DNA of 48,369 nt, from the NCBI GenBank assembly GCA_033085395.1, contig JANQBS010000277.1, positions 1 through 48,369 on the forward strand, in the 5' to 3' direction. The position numbers and the translations under genes are program-made. Shown piece after piece: positions 1 through 10,758 of this stretch (positions are counted from its first letter, which is position 1; every line of letters begins with the position of its first letter). This DNA is from Xanthoparmelia taractica (lineage: Eukaryota > Ascomycota > Lecanoromycetes > Lecanorales > Parmeliaceae). Under the pieces are notes generated by a model. That model worked only from the letters and a program-made list of their open reading frames with translations, had not been told where the DNA came from and did not search any database.

Positions 1-932
1 TATTCTTTCTACTCTTTCTTCTATTATCTCTTATTCTTCTAATATTTATTATTCTTCTATTATTTATTATTCTTTTACTATTTATCTTATTATCTATCTA
101 TCTAGCAAAATAAGCTATAGCTCGCAAAAGAATCACTGCGCGAGATAATATTTTAAAGTAGATATATTAAATCTACAAATAAAATATTAAGTATAAAGCT
201 AATATATAAATAGATAATAATACGTAAGAGCAAAGAAAAGACTAAAGAAATTATAATATATATAGCTAATGTTAAATAATCTTAAGTATAACTAATTACT
301 TCTATATAGCTTTTAAGTGTTTAATTATTAAGATTAATTAAGAAAAGTAAATTAGCGTAAGAACTATCGAGTAGTAATACTCGAAAACGTAGATAAAAAG
401 CTAAAAATAAGTCTAATCTCGAATCTATCTATTTTATTTTATTAATATATTATAACTATTATTTTATGTAAGATTCGTCGCTATTAGAGAGAATTTAATC
501 TAATAATTCTTAAACTCTTTTTTTCGCGAGTAATAAGAGAGATTACGATAATATATATAAACAAGATACGTTTTTTTAGATCGATTATTAAGACTATTTA
601 TAAGTTAGCGAAAGCTTTTCTTTATTATATATTTAAAGATATTAATCTTATATTATTTATACGAAGCGTGTAATTATAATAACTAAGAATATATAATTAT
701 AAAAAATAATTATAAATTCTTTTTATAATGCGAAGAGAGAAGAGGGGAATTTACTATTATAGTTAGCGTATTAATAATTCTTCTAACAATTAAATAAATT
801 AAATATACTAATAATAGTAGAAATAACTCGCTAAGCTTTAGATAATTACGAAGATTTTTTATAATACGATATTAAATGCGATAGCGAGCTTAGCTTAATA
901 ATGTAATAGTAAAGTAAAGTAATAATAATAGC

Positions 933-1026
933 GATAATAAAGTGAAGTAATAACTAGAATAATAATTAGAATACTTAATAACGTGATAATAAAGTGAAGT
1001 AATAACTAGAATAATAATTAGAATAC
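933..1026. repeat. 52-bp-period tandem duplication
   Basis: A segment beginning gataataaagtgaagtaata occurs at about 933 and again at about 985, each copy running about 41 nt before the spacer, giving a period of 52 bp. It ends just before the less mutated segment at 1028-1262. It has no coding potential. Confidence 0.75.
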
Positions 1027-1027
1027 G

Positions 1028-1262
1028 TTCGCATGATTCTATATAGAGTAACTTATTCTATATATAGTATATTTCCTATATCTCTGCATATAACATGAAA
1101 TATCCTTATATATATTAGAAATTTCCTAGATTATTTCATGATATTAGCACGTCTCCCAGATTATCCCATATAAATCAAATGATATGATCTCAATACCATA
1201 CCATACCATGATATGGTATCGACATTCCATATCCCAGACCATCCCAGACCTTTCCGACCCGT
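1028..1262. mobile_element. Short element fragment with MITE-like right end
   Basis: About 235 bp that, unlike its surroundings, still holds many CA and TG dinucleotides, so it has escaped most RIP. Its right edge, cctttccgacccgta (1248-1262), matches the right terminal repeat of the TA-flanked MITEs at 3216, 45311 and 47633. No matching left end is visible, and the interior differs, with ataccat repeats and a small palindrome around 1203-1220. It is probably a truncated or sister-family element. Confidence 0.45.
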
Positions 1263-1689
1263 AATAGTATCGCTACTATTCTCTTTACGATACTAGTTAA
1301 GTAAACGAAGTACTCTAAGACTTAATTATTCGCGATATTGATAAAAGATATCGATCGAGATATAGCTTATAAAGCTAAGTCTAGAGCGGAAAAATTAGTC
1401 TTTCTTTAGTAAAGACTACTACTTAGAATCTAAGCGACGTTAGAAAGTAACTTCTCTCTAAGTATTAGAAGTTTTTAAATATCTTTAATCGTTTTAAAGT
1501 CGATTAGCTTTCTTTATATCGCTCTAAAATCGCGTCTATTGTATATCTCTCTATAACCTTTAAAAAATTAAAGAGTATTTAATAAATAATCTATTCAAGA
1601 GCTTTATCACTTCTAGCAAGACTCTTTATTCGTTATTAATTCTATTTATCTTAAACATTAACGATAATCTTCGTTTTTATGTGAATTAT

Positions 1690-3213
1690 CGGAAATTGAA
1701 TATTATAATAAAATGTAATTAATATTTATTTTCTCTAATAGAGGAAGTTATTAATAAAATTAGAGAATATCGATATTTTATTCGTTTAAATATTATCGCC
1801 GCATTTAATAAGCTACGAATAAACCTCGATAATAAGAATTATACGATCTTTATTATAGTTCTCGAAGTCTATAAGTATCGAGTACTATTCTTTAAGCTAA
1901 CGAATAAATCGAGCACTTTTTAATAATATATCTATAATATTCTATTCGATTTTCTAAACGACTTCTATTAAGTCTATTTAGACGATATTCTTATTTATAG
2001 TCGAACGAAGACGAAATATTAAAAGTATATTAAATAAGTTCTTTAACGTCTGCAAGAGGCTAATCTATAGACTAATATTAAGAAATACGAATTTGATATC
2101 GAAGAAATCGTGTTTCTAGGTGTTATTATATTAGGAATTAATCTACGAATAAATTCTCGTAAGATCGAGATTATATTTAATTGAAGTATCCCTATAAATC
2201 TAAAAAAGATTTAAGACTTTATCGAGTTTATTAACTTCTATTAACGCTTTATCTATAAGTTCTCTAAGTTAATTAGACCCTTAGTTAATTTTATAAAGAA
2301 GAATACTTTCTTCGTCTAAAATAAGATTTGTGTTAAATTATTCGAAGATCTCAAAAAGCGTGTAATTACTACCTTAGTTCTACGTCACTTTAATCTTAAG
2401 CGTTAGACTATTCTTAAGATTAATTCTTCTAACTACGTGCTAAGAGAGATCTTATTTTAATATAACGATAATAAAGTTCTTTACTCGATAGTATTCTATA
2501 GTAAAAGCATAATTTTAGCGAAATGTAATTATTATATCTATAATAAAGAGTTGCTAGCAATTATTCGATGCTTCGAATATTAGCGGCTAGAACTAGAATA
2601 TATCGAGCTATTTATTTAAGTGTTTATTAACTATTAGATCTTAAAAACCTTTATAAAAAATAAGAAGCTTATACGTCGTTAAGTTCGCTATTTAGATATC
2701 TTATCTAAATTTAACTTTCAAATTATCTTTCGTGCGGGAATAGTTAATAGCAAAGCCGACGCCCTAATAAGAATATTATCGTCTATCTTAGCGAACGAAG
2801 CTAATAAAAGAAATTAATATTAATATTAAACGACTCTTACTTCGAATCGTGTTTAAATTCAAGTTATAGAGGTCGAAGAAGATCTATTTAAACGAATTTA
2901 CAAGGTTAATAAAGAGAACTTTATATGTAACGAATTTCGTGAAGCGATGAATTATAATTAGATCAAATTTCATAATTATACGTTAAGTCGATATCGTATC
3001 GTTGATAAAGCACTCTTTAAGAACGGACTGCTATAGATCTCGATCGAGTTTTATACGAAGCTATTAAGAAAGATTTATAATTAATCTTCTAGCGATTACC
3101 TAGAAATATAAAGAACGATTAACTTAATTCTACGTTATTACTATTAATCTAACTACGTTAAAACGATTAAATAATATATTCGTAACTATTATCACTATTA
3201 ACGTAGTAAGGCC
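1690..3213 (+). mobile_element. Ty3/gypsy pol relic (RT, RNase H, integrase start), RIP-mutated
   Basis: Conceptual reading through many stops shows gypsy pol in order. Reverse transcriptase has a palm segment near 1800 (FNKLRI) and the catalytic YLDD at 1975-1986. Near 2216-2260 it reads DFIEFINFY, a stop, then RFI, the family's LGFANFYRRFI block. The RNase H end around 2540-2800 reads LLAIIRCFEY, a stop, RLELEYIE, later ILSKFNFQIIF and KADAL. The integrase zinc-finger region around 3100-3213 reads RTINLILRYYY and YIRNYYHY then RSKA, with the Cys ligands now Tyr. Nearly all stops are TAA or TAG where the family has Gln or Trp, as expected from RIP. The reading breaks off at the MITE at 3216. 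The element is non-functional. Confidence 0.85.
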
Positions 3214-3215
3214 TA

Positions 3216-3463
3216 CGGGTCGAAAAGGTGTGGTATCTGTTGAACATAGTCGTTTTCAACTTTTTTTCAACTTTTTTTTAAAAATTATATCTTTTTAATC
3301 TATTTATAGAATTTTATAATTACATAAGCGTTCGCTTAAGCTTTTTACTTATTTTTAGAATATAAAAAAATATTACGTAATATATTTATTAAAAACCCAA
3401 TGGGAGTATAGTATTCGAAAAACTAGTCCCATACCATCAAATATACCACACCTTTCCGACCCG
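3216..3463. mobile_element. TA-flanked MITE, copy A (248 bp)
   Basis: Terminal inverted repeats of about 22 bp: left cgggtcgaaaaggtgtggta, right taccacacctttccgacccg. They are flanked by TA at 3214-3215 and 3464-3465, the target duplication expected of Tc1/mariner/pogo-type transposition. The interior is AT-rich, carries a taagcgttcgctta palindrome and has no ORF. It aligns along its whole length with copies B (45311) and C (47633) apart from about 24 bp missing near the right end. It is non-autonomous, and no transposase is present in the window. Confidence 0.85.
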
Positions 3464-3465
3464 TA

Positions 3466-4345
3466 CCTTCAAGATAAAAGACTTCGGACTAGTAAAAAGA
3501 ATACTGGGTATTTAAACTCATCGAATCAAGAATACGCTAATAATTAAGTAGTCACAGTACGCTAGAAAGATACTTCAGTAGTACGATATAAAGTAATGCA
3601 CTCTAGTCAATACCTCAATCGATGAATATAAGTCTATTCAACTCGCTCGATCTAAAGAAGAATAAGCTAATTAGCGGGATTATTAAAAACGAATTAAAAG
3701 TCTCATATATCTTATAATTGAAACACGTTTTAACTTAATCTTCGTTATTAATAAGCTAAGTTAATACTATTATAATTTAATTATACATTATATAAATGCA
3801 CTTAATCGCGTACTTAAATACGTAGCCGAAATAATTAAATATAAACTATGCTTTCGCCGAGACGATAATTTAGTAATCTACTCTAACTCAATCTATAATA
3901 ACGATAAATTAAATCGTAAATTTATCTATAATCACGTCTTATTGCGAAGTTAAGCCATATACATTTAAATTAATAAGAAGTAACGCGATATAGCTACGTC
4001 TACTACTAAGACTGAGTATATAGTTCTTATGAAGATCGTAAAGACTATTATATAAACGACTCGCTGGCTAAAAGAACTATTCTTTCATAACCCTAAGAAC
4101 GCTTTCATATAGCTACTTAATAATAATAAGATTAGTCTAATTCTTATTAAGAATTCTAAATATTATTAGAGAACCAAGCATATTGATATTTAATATCACT
4201 ATATACGTTAGGTCTACGAGAATAAATTAATTGAACTTAATTTCGTATTTATCGTCGATTAAGTAACTAATATACTAACTAAGTCGCTTACTTCGCAGGC
4301 GTTTTAGCGAGGTAAATAGTTACTCGATCTATATAGTCTTAGGTT
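3466..4345 (+). mobile_element. Ty1/copia pol 3' relic (RT end and RNase H), RIP-mutated
   Basis: Conceptual translation gives FKIKDFGLVKRILGI directly after the MITE (the copia RT block resembling FEMKDLGEAKYFLGI). The RNase H end around 4150-4330 reads RTKHIDI, a stop, YHYIR, then NKLIELNFVFIVD, a stop, VTNILTKSLTSQAF. These match the copia blocks RTKHIDIQYHFIRE and QVADILTKPLP. Stops fall mostly at Gln positions, consistent with RIP. Sequence after about 4345 may include a 3' LTR, but I cannot delimit it. The element is non-functional. Confidence 0.82.
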
Positions 4346-5080
4346 CGTCTTAAATGAGTGAAATAATAAAGAGAAAGTGTTAATATTAGATAATTATTTC
4401 GCTCGATTTCTAGTTAATTCCAGTGGAGAGAAATCTCCTGATTTAGTTAGCGTTCTATGAGTGGAGATAGCGAATAATAGCGAATCTGATGAAATCTTCT
4501 CAGCGAGTATATAGACTGGTCTATAACCGTCTTCATGTGCTTTCTTTCTTATGTTCTTAAGACTTGATTAATCGAATTAATTAGCTAGTCTTAGCCAATC
4601 ATTAAATAGTATTTCTACTTAGTTATAGCTATTCGTCACTTACATTTGCAATAAGAATCTTAATCTAATACTCGTAATATTAATTACGAACTTCGTTCTT
4701 TAGATCTAGAATCTAATCGAGCTTCTAGTCTAGAATTTTAAATGGCCGGTCTATTCGAAAGATATCTACTCTACGATAGACTATCTCGAATACTTAACGT
4801 TATTAATATGGTTAAAATCTAGCTATTCTTAATAGAATATTCTCTTCTTTACATATCAATTCCAGAGGCTTAAAACCTCGAGAATTAATCGCTTTAAAGA
4901 ACGTAGTTCGTCCGACGATGGTACTCTTACGACGAGTAGTCTTAGGAGTCTTATTTTTACGTGATGTGTGAGGTGGAGTTATAATTGATTGGAATAATAA
5001 TAATTGATTGGAATAATGATGTAGAAGAATAAATAAACAAATATAGCGCATATCGCATATCTGAATGTGGTTTAGACCGG

Positions 5081-5453
5081 CGGTGACTTCCTGCACCCGC
5101 TGGAATTCGGAGAAGCAGCTCGGTAGATCAGTGTACCTCTAAGAAAGTGGCGGAGATGAGATGTGGAGGTGTGTAAGGTACCTCAGACTCACTGAACACT
5201 AACCCAATGGAGAGTAGGGCGATCCCCCCAAAATTGTGGTTAGTGTTCAGTGACTTTTGTCATCCGCGTGCCTCGGTAGATGTTACTTAGAAATCTTATC
5301 TTGATAAAAATCGTAGTTCATCATACTAACAGTGGGAGCGGTGTTTGTTCAGTTGAATTCGAGGATTGATCGACACTTCTACTTTAATTTCAACATGTCG
5401 CCAGGGCCGTAAACTCTCCCCAAAAGCCAACAACGACCCTCGCGTAGTAGGAA
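5081..5453 (+). promoter_or_regulatory. Boundary and upstream region of the ABC transporter
   Basis: Composition returns to ordinary fungal levels here. The stretch holds the presumed promoter and leader of the ABC transporter. The leader just before the ATG (5380-5453) shows no recognisable TATA box. A 16-bp perfect inverted repeat lies inside (listed separately). No gene is seen. Confidence 0.5.
5189..5253. repeat. 16-bp perfect inverted repeat
   Basis: TCACTGAACACTAACC at 5189-5204 is exactly complementary to GGTTAGTGTTCAGTGA at 5238-5253, with a 33-bp spacer containing a C6 run. It could be a very small foldback element at the edge of the repeat block, or a hairpin or operator upstream of the transporter. 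No target duplication is clear. Confidence 0.7.
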
Positions 5454-8400
5454 ATGGCGGAATTTGACAAGCAAGAGAAGGAGCATGCCTCAACAGATCC
5501 CATTGGAGCTGTCAATGAGACAAACTCCTCCGAGTCTATTGCCACAGAATCTCTACAACATGGGGGATCAGAGAGCGATAACTCGGATTCACAACAAGGG
5601 GAGAAGAAGGGGGGTCGAGTAGACGCCAATAGGACTGTGACTGCCACGACGACCGCCTCTACCATGTCCGTTGAATCGCAATCCAAGGAGAAGAGACCTT
5701 GGTACGAACGTTTGAATCCATTAAAGAAATCTATCAAACCTCGAATCCCGAAAGAAAGGGCGGTATCAAGGGAATATGGGGCTCCATTCCTCAGTCTATT
5801 GACCTTTCATTGGATGGCCCCACTCATGAGCAAAGGATATCAAAGAACACTGGAGCTCAACGATATCTGGCTGGTCAATCCGAATCGCGCATCTCCCATT
5901 CTCTCGGACAAGCTGAGCGCTTCGTTTCAGAGGCGAGTGGCTCGTGGCGACAAATACCCCCTTCTATGGGCCCTGCACGAGACCTTTAAATTCGAATTCT
6001 GGCTTGGAGGAATTTGCCAACTGATCGCCAGCATCTTCACGGTCTTATCACCCTTTACACTTCGATATTTAATCTCTTTCGCCACCGAGGCATACGAAGC
6101 GCAAGTCCACAACGCACCCGCACCTCACATCTCTAAAGGCATAGGCTGGGTCATTGGAATTGTGGCGATGCAGATGTGTCAGAGCATGGCAACAAACCAT
6201 TTCATATACCGGGGCCAGATGGTAGGAGCGCAGTCGAGAGGCACACTGATAACGGTAATTGCCGAAAAAGCTATGAAGATCTCGGGACGGGCCAAGGCAG
6301 GTGGAAAAGCTATTGAGGATACAGCAAAGCAAGACGGAGGTATGGACAAGGAGACGAAGAGGCAAAACTTCTTCAAGCGTATGGTCGACAACAAGCTCAA
6401 CCCGATTGGAGGTCCGCAAGGCACACCTGACAAGGCGCAAGGAATATCCGGTGATGGAGCTGGTTGGGGCAATGGGAGAGTGGTCAATCTCATGTCAACT
6501 GACACAGCTCGCATTGACCAAGCCTCGGGCATGTTTCACTTGATTTGGACATCACCAGTGACCGCCATAATCACCTTGGTTGTTTTGCTCATCAACCTGA
6601 CCTACTCGGCACTAGCAGGTTTTACACTTCTGGTAATTGGCCTTCCAGTCTTGACCAAGGCAATTAAGAAGCTCTTCCGGCGAAGGCGAGCGATAAACAA
6701 GATTACAGATCAGAGAGTGTCTCTTACCCAGGAGATCCTTCAATCGGTCCGCTTTGTGAAGTATTTTGGATGGGAAAGTTCCTTTCTCGAGCGCATTGGT
6801 GAGATCAGGAGACGCGAGATTCGTGCGATTCAAGTCCTGTTGACAATCAGAAACGGGATAAACGCAGTCTCTATGTCGTTGCCCATATTTGCCACCATGC
6901 TTTCTTTCGTAACATACTCGCTCTCTAAGCACGATCTGGATCCAGCTCCCATATTTTCTTCCTTGGCGCTGTTCAATTCGCTTCGGATGCCTTTGAATCT
7001 ACTACCCTTGGTCATTGGTCAGGTTGTGGATGCCTGGTCTTCGATCGGACGAGTCCAGGATTTCCTCATCGCAGAAGAGCAGAATGAGGACTTCGTATGG
7101 GATATGGAAGGGGAGCATGCAGTCTCAATGGAACATGCCGACTTCACGTGGGAGCGCACAATCACCCAAGATCCCGACAAAAATGTCGACCTTCGATCCA
7201 ATAAGAAGCAGATTAAGGAAGTCAAAGATGGGGAGAAAGCGGCGGCCAGGGGGTCAAGACCCGTGGATCTGAAGAGTGTAGAGGACAGTTCCAGCACCCT
7301 GAATCAGGGTGAACCCTTCAAACTGCATGATCTGGAGCTCTCTATCGGACGTACCGAGCTTATTGCAGTCATTGGTGGCGTTGGCTCTGGCAAAAGTTCC
7401 CTGCTCGCTGCTTTGGCAGGTGATATGCGCAGGACCAGCGGCAGTGTGACCATGGGTGCTACAAGAGCCTTTTGTCCCCAGTATGCCTGGATTCAAAACA
7501 CGTCTGTAAAAGAAAACATACTCTTTGGGAAACCGTATGACAGGAAGTGGTACGATACAGTTATCGACGCCTGCGCTCTACGACCGGATCTTGAGATACT
7601 TCCGAACGGCGACATGACCGAGATTGGTGAGAGGGGTATTACTGTTTCAGGTGGGCAGAAACAGCGTTTGAACATCGCCCGTGCTATCTACTTCGACAGT
7701 GATATTATCCTCATGGATGACCCCCTTTCAGCGGTTGACGCCCACGTTGGGCGCCATATCTTTGATAACGCGATTTGCGGTTTGCTCAGAGACAAGTGCC
7801 GCATCCTGGTAACTCACCAGCTGCATGTTCTGAGTCGTTGTGACCGCATCATATGGATTCAGGAAGGCCACATTGAGACAGTGGATACTTTTGCAAACCT
7901 GATCAACAATAACGTAGCCTTTCAGAAATTGATGGCGAGTACGGCCCAAGAAGAGAAGATGGAGGAAGAAAAAATTGTCGATGAAGACGGTGTTGAGGTT
8001 GAGAAGAAGGCCGTAAAGAAAAGAAAGGACAACAAGCGCGGAGCTGCACTGATGCAGCAGGAGGAACGAGCAGTAAAGAGCGTGGGCTGGAGTGTATATA
8101 TTGCTTACGTTCGGGCCTCAGGATCACTATTATTTGCACCGATGGTCTTCCTGGTCCTTATCATCTCTCAGGGCGCGAACATAACAACGAGTCTCTGGCT
8201 ATCATGGTGGACGTCCGACAAGTTTGGCTATACGCAGAAACAGTATATCGGTGCCTACGTGGCTCTTGGAGTGGTACAGGCATTACTGATGTTCGTATTC
8301 TCTGTCTCTCTCACGACGCTGGGTACAAGGGCGTCAAGGGTGATGCTGCAGAATGCCATGACTCGAGTTTTGAGGGCACCAATGAGTTTCTTCGATACCA

Positions 8401-9842
8401 CACCTCTTGGACGAATTACCAATAGATTCGCCAAGGATGTCGACATCATGGACAACAATCTGACAGATGCCATGCGCATATATTTCTTTAACCTGGCAAT
8501 GATCACTGCGGTCTTCGTCTTGATTATTGTTTACTTCCATTACTTTGCTATCGCCCTCGGACCCTTGTTCTTGATGTTCTTGTTTTCTGCAAGCTATTAC
8601 CGGTCATCTGCGCGAGAGATTAAGCGGCATGAATCGGTGCTTCGATCTGAAGTGTTTGCACGCTTCGGCGAAGCAGTCTCCGGCACCGCTAGTATTCGAG
8701 CCTATGGTTTACAAGATTACTTTGTCAATGGTATTCAGAGGTCTGTCGATCAAATGAACTCGGCTTACTACCTCACTTTCGCCAATCAGAGATGGTTGAG
8801 CGTCAGACTTGACGCAATAGGGAACCTTTTGGTCTTCACGACTGGCATTCTGGTGGTGACTTCACGCTTCAATGTATCCCCAAGTATCGGCGGTTTGGTA
8901 TTGTCCTACATCTTGTCGATTGTGCAGATGATCCAATTCACCGTGCGACAGCTTGCAGAAGTGGAAAATGCAATGGTATCAACGGAGCGTCTCTACTACT
9001 ACGGCACTGAACTTGATGAGGAGCCTCCTCTACACTTGAAAAATGTACCAGAAAGCTGGCCGCACAAGGGCGAGATTGTCTTTGACGATGTGCACATGCG
9101 CTATCGAAATGGACTTCCCTTAGTTCTACAAGGTCTCAGCATGGCTGTAGAAGGAGGTGAGCGTTTCGGCATCGTCGGCCGTACTGGAGCTGGTAAATCG
9201 AGTATCATGTCAACACTCTTTAGACTTGTGGAGCTCTCCGGTGGCTCCATCAGCATCGACGGTATCAATATCGCTCAAGTTGGCCTGAAAGACCTCCGGA
9301 CACGCCTTGCAATCATCCCACAAGACCCTACTCTTTTCCGTGGTACTATTCGCTCCAATCTCGATCCCTTCAACGAATATACCGATCTCGAGCTCTGGTC
9401 AGCATTACGGCAATCTGATTTGGTAGATGCGGACGCCGAGGTCGACGACAAAGCCCACGGTCGTATCCATCTCGATGGAATCGTTGAAGAGGAAGGTTTG
9501 AACTTCTCCCTTGGTCAACGACAACTCATGGCTCTCGCTCGAGCCCTGGTTCGGGGCTCGCAAATCATCGTTTGCGACGAAGCCACGTCATCAGTGGATA
9601 TGGAGACAGACCAGAAGATCCAGCGGACAATTCAGACGGGCTTTAAGGGCAAGACGTTGCTTTGCATTGCGCACAGGCTCAAGACGATCATCAATTACGA
9701 TCGAATTTGTGTGATGGAGCAGGGAAGAATAGCAGAGTTGGATACACCAATTAAGTTGTGGGAGGCGGGAGGCATCTTCAAAGGGATGTGTGATAGAAGT
9801 GGTATCCGGAGAGAGGATTTCGAGGAGTACAAAGAAGAGTAG
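5454..9842 (+). CDS. ABCC (MRP)-family full ABC transporter, Yor1-like
   Basis: Intronless 1462-aa full-length transporter with topology TMD1-NBD1-TMD2-NBD2, close to the size of yeast Yor1. An N-terminal acidic, disordered region (about 1-90) precedes the ABCC-type motif LLTFHWMAPLMSKGYQRTLE. NBD1 has Walker A GGVGSGKSS (641-649), signature VSGGQKQR (731-738) and Walker B IILMDD (751-756), where Asp replaces the catalytic Glu, the usual degenerate site 1 of ABCC proteins. NBD2 has Walker A GRTGAGKSS (1242-1250), signature FSLGQRQ (1351-1357) and an intact Walker B IIVCDE (1371-1376). There is no extra N-terminal TMD0, which favours a Yor1-type rather than Ycf1-type exporter. It is expected in the plasma membrane, exporting organic anions or drugs; the substrate cannot be read from sequence. 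The start at 5454 (ggaaATGgcg) gives the natural family length. It is the first gene beside the left RIP block. Confidence 0.95.
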   Translation: MAEFDKQEKEHASTDPIGAVNETNSSESIATESLQHGGSESDNSDSQQGEKKGGRVDANRTVTATTTASTMSVESQSKEKRPWYERLNPLKKSIKPRIPKERAVSREYGAPFLSLLTFHWMAPLMSKGYQRTLELNDIWLVNPNRASPILSDKLSASFQRRVARGDKYPLLWALHETFKFEFWLGGICQLIASIFTVLSPFTLRYLISFATEAYEAQVHNAPAPHISKGIGWVIGIVAMQMCQSMATNHFIYRGQMVGAQSRGTLITVIAEKAMKISGRAKAGGKAIEDTAKQDGGMDKETKRQNFFKRMVDNKLNPIGGPQGTPDKAQGISGDGAGWGNGRVVNLMSTDTARIDQASGMFHLIWTSPVTAIITLVVLLINLTYSALAGFTLLVIGLPVLTKAIKKLFRRRRAINKITDQRVSLTQEILQSVRFVKYFGWESSFLERIGEIRRREIRAIQVLLTIRNGINAVSMSLPIFATMLSFVTYSLSKHDLDPAPIFSSLALFNSLRMPLNLLPLVIGQVVDAWSSIGRVQDFLIAEEQNEDFVWDMEGEHAVSMEHADFTWERTITQDPDKNVDLRSNKKQIKEVKDGEKAAARGSRPVDLKSVEDSSSTLNQGEPFKLHDLELSIGRTELIAVIGGVGSGKSSLLAALAGDMRRTSGSVTMGATRAFCPQYAWIQNTSVKENILFGKPYDRKWYDTVIDACALRPDLEILPNGDMTEIGERGITVSGGQKQRLNIARAIYFDSDIILMDDPLSAVDAHVGRHIFDNAICGLLRDKCRILVTHQLHVLSRCDRIIWIQEGHIETVDTFANLINNNVAFQKLMASTAQEEKMEEEKIVDEDGVEVEKKAVKKRKDNKRGAALMQQEERAVKSVGWSVYIAYVRASGSLLFAPMVFLVLIISQGANITTSLWLSWWTSDKFGYTQKQYIGAYVALGVVQALLMFVFSVSLTTLGTRASRVMLQNAMTRVLRAPMSFFDTTPLGRITNRFAKDVDIMDNNLTDAMRIYFFNLAMITAVFVLIIVYFHYFAIALGPLFLMFLFSASYYRSSAREIKRHESVLRSEVFARFGEAVSGTASIRAYGLQDYFVNGIQRSVDQMNSAYYLTFANQRWLSVRLDAIGNLLVFTTGILVVTSRFNVSPSIGGLVLSYILSIVQMIQFTVRQLAEVENAMVSTERLYYYGTELDEEPPLHLKNVPESWPHKGEIVFDDVHMRYRNGLPLVLQGLSMAVEGGERFGIVGRTGAGKSSIMSTLFRLVELSGGSISIDGINIAQVGLKDLRTRLAIIPQDPTLFRGTIRSNLDPFNEYTDLELWSALRQSDLVDADAEVDDKAHGRIHLDGIVEEEGLNFSLGQRQLMALARALVRGSQIIVCDEATSSVDMETDQKIQRTIQTGFKGKTLLCIAHRLKTIINYDRICVMEQGRIAELDTPIKLWEAGGIFKGMCDRSGIRREDFEEYKEE

Positions 9843-10173
9843 CTTGCGACATGGTGGACTTTCAAGGTCTACCAACATATGAATGACATGAAAAGCGTGC
9901 ATGCAGAGCATTCTGGGGGTGGCCAGCGTTTTCTAATTCATGAACGATACTACTTAGATTATTTCATTAATCAACTTATGTTAGGCTATTAGTAACTGAT
10001 CATCCATTTACGTGGCGGCCAAAACGTGCTCTCGTCTCCACGCCTAGGTACATTTCAATGTGTAGTATTCTCCTTGATATAGACGATATGGGCGTGCGCG
10101 GCTTTAGAGGTGCTCTACTTTCGTACCCTACCTTATCAATGCCACCATGGATGCCTTCGTTAGCAAAGGAATT
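9843..10173. other. Convergent intergenic region
   Basis: 3' flank shared by the ABC transporter (+) and the FHA-like gene (-). It contains an AT-rich stretch (9930-10010) that could hold polyadenylation signals. No ORF of interest is seen. Confidence 0.5.
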
Positions 10174-10758
10174 TCATTCATAACAACGCCCGCGTTCCCT
10201 CTCGACAGCTTTTGCGGCGCCTTGATAGATTTTGTATCCCGCAACCAATGAGCTAGTTAGTATGACATTGAAATTAACATGCCCAATCTGGATGTACGCT
10301 TCTGTGGGAATCTTTCTCGTTCCTGTGATGACCTGTTTCCCTATAAGGCGGGTATTGCTGTCCAAGAAGTGGACTTCGATCCCAGTCTGTCCATGGTGCA
10401 AGGTCATTTCCAGCTGCTTTGGGCTGATCCTTGGAAAGTCCAGCCGGATATTGCAATCTACCGCGCTTCCAAATGACAAAAGGCCTTGCTTCTCCGCAAG
10501 ACTATGATTTGGCTAATGTCCCCAGCAGCAGAGGTCTTTAATGGAGGTATCGGTCTGCCCTAACATCTCAAGAATCTGCTGGGTTTCACCATGATAACGA
10601 ACTGCCAGATTCTCTTCAAGCTGGCTATCAACAGCTCGTACAGCAAGCGGCATATCTGGGATAAGGACCACCGTAATGTCATGGTCTTCGGAGTGAAGGC
10701 GCGTGAAAGATGGCATGTCGGCGAAAGACGTCGGACGAGTTTGGAACCAATTTTGCAT
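10174..10758 (-). CDS. Small FHA-domain-like protein (intron or in-frame TAG)
   Basis: The downstream part (10512 to 10174) reads like a forkhead-associated domain: SLAEKQGLLSFGSAVDCNIR, LDFPRIS, then LDSNTRLIGKQV and AYIQIGHVNFNVIL. This is the family pattern of a G-S/R strand, (S/D)C-I-L, P-x-I-S, a D-S-N-x-x-x-x-x-G block and an I-x-I-G-x-x-x-F strand. The Arg of the GR motif is Ser here, so phosphothreonine binding is doubtful. Upstream in the same frame an ATG at 10758 opens 81 codons that end in TAG at 10515-10513. Either this is a nonsense change (CAG to TAG) or a 90-bp intron starting GTTCGT and ending ACATTAG removes it in phase; Hda1 in this window appears to use the same donor. It is transcribed away from its right neighbour. 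The role is unknown. Confidence 0.45.

Larger units (their letters stand above)
1..5080. repeat. AT-rich RIP-degraded repeat block (left)
   Basis: Strongly AT-rich sequence in which CA and TG dinucleotides are rare, TA is abundant and CpG persists. That is the footprint of RIP, which changes CpA to TpA on both strands. No intact gene is present. Two recognisable retrotransposon relics lie inside and are listed separately. The rest (for example 1-900 and 4350-5080) shows no protein similarity I can name. A pyrimidine-rich simple stretch opens the window (1-100). The edge with the gene island is abrupt, near 5080-5100. Such blocks are normally heterochromatic in Pezizomycotina; that status is inferred here. 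Confidence 0.85.

Noticed and set aside
1..5080. CRISPR array or bacterial elements
   Set aside because: No regularly spaced direct repeats and no prokaryotic gene features; introns and RIP show a fungal nuclear sequence.
4812..5096. Minus-strand 94-codon frame at the edge of the left RIP block
   Set aside because: AT-rich boundary sequence with no ATG at its start and no recognisable domain.
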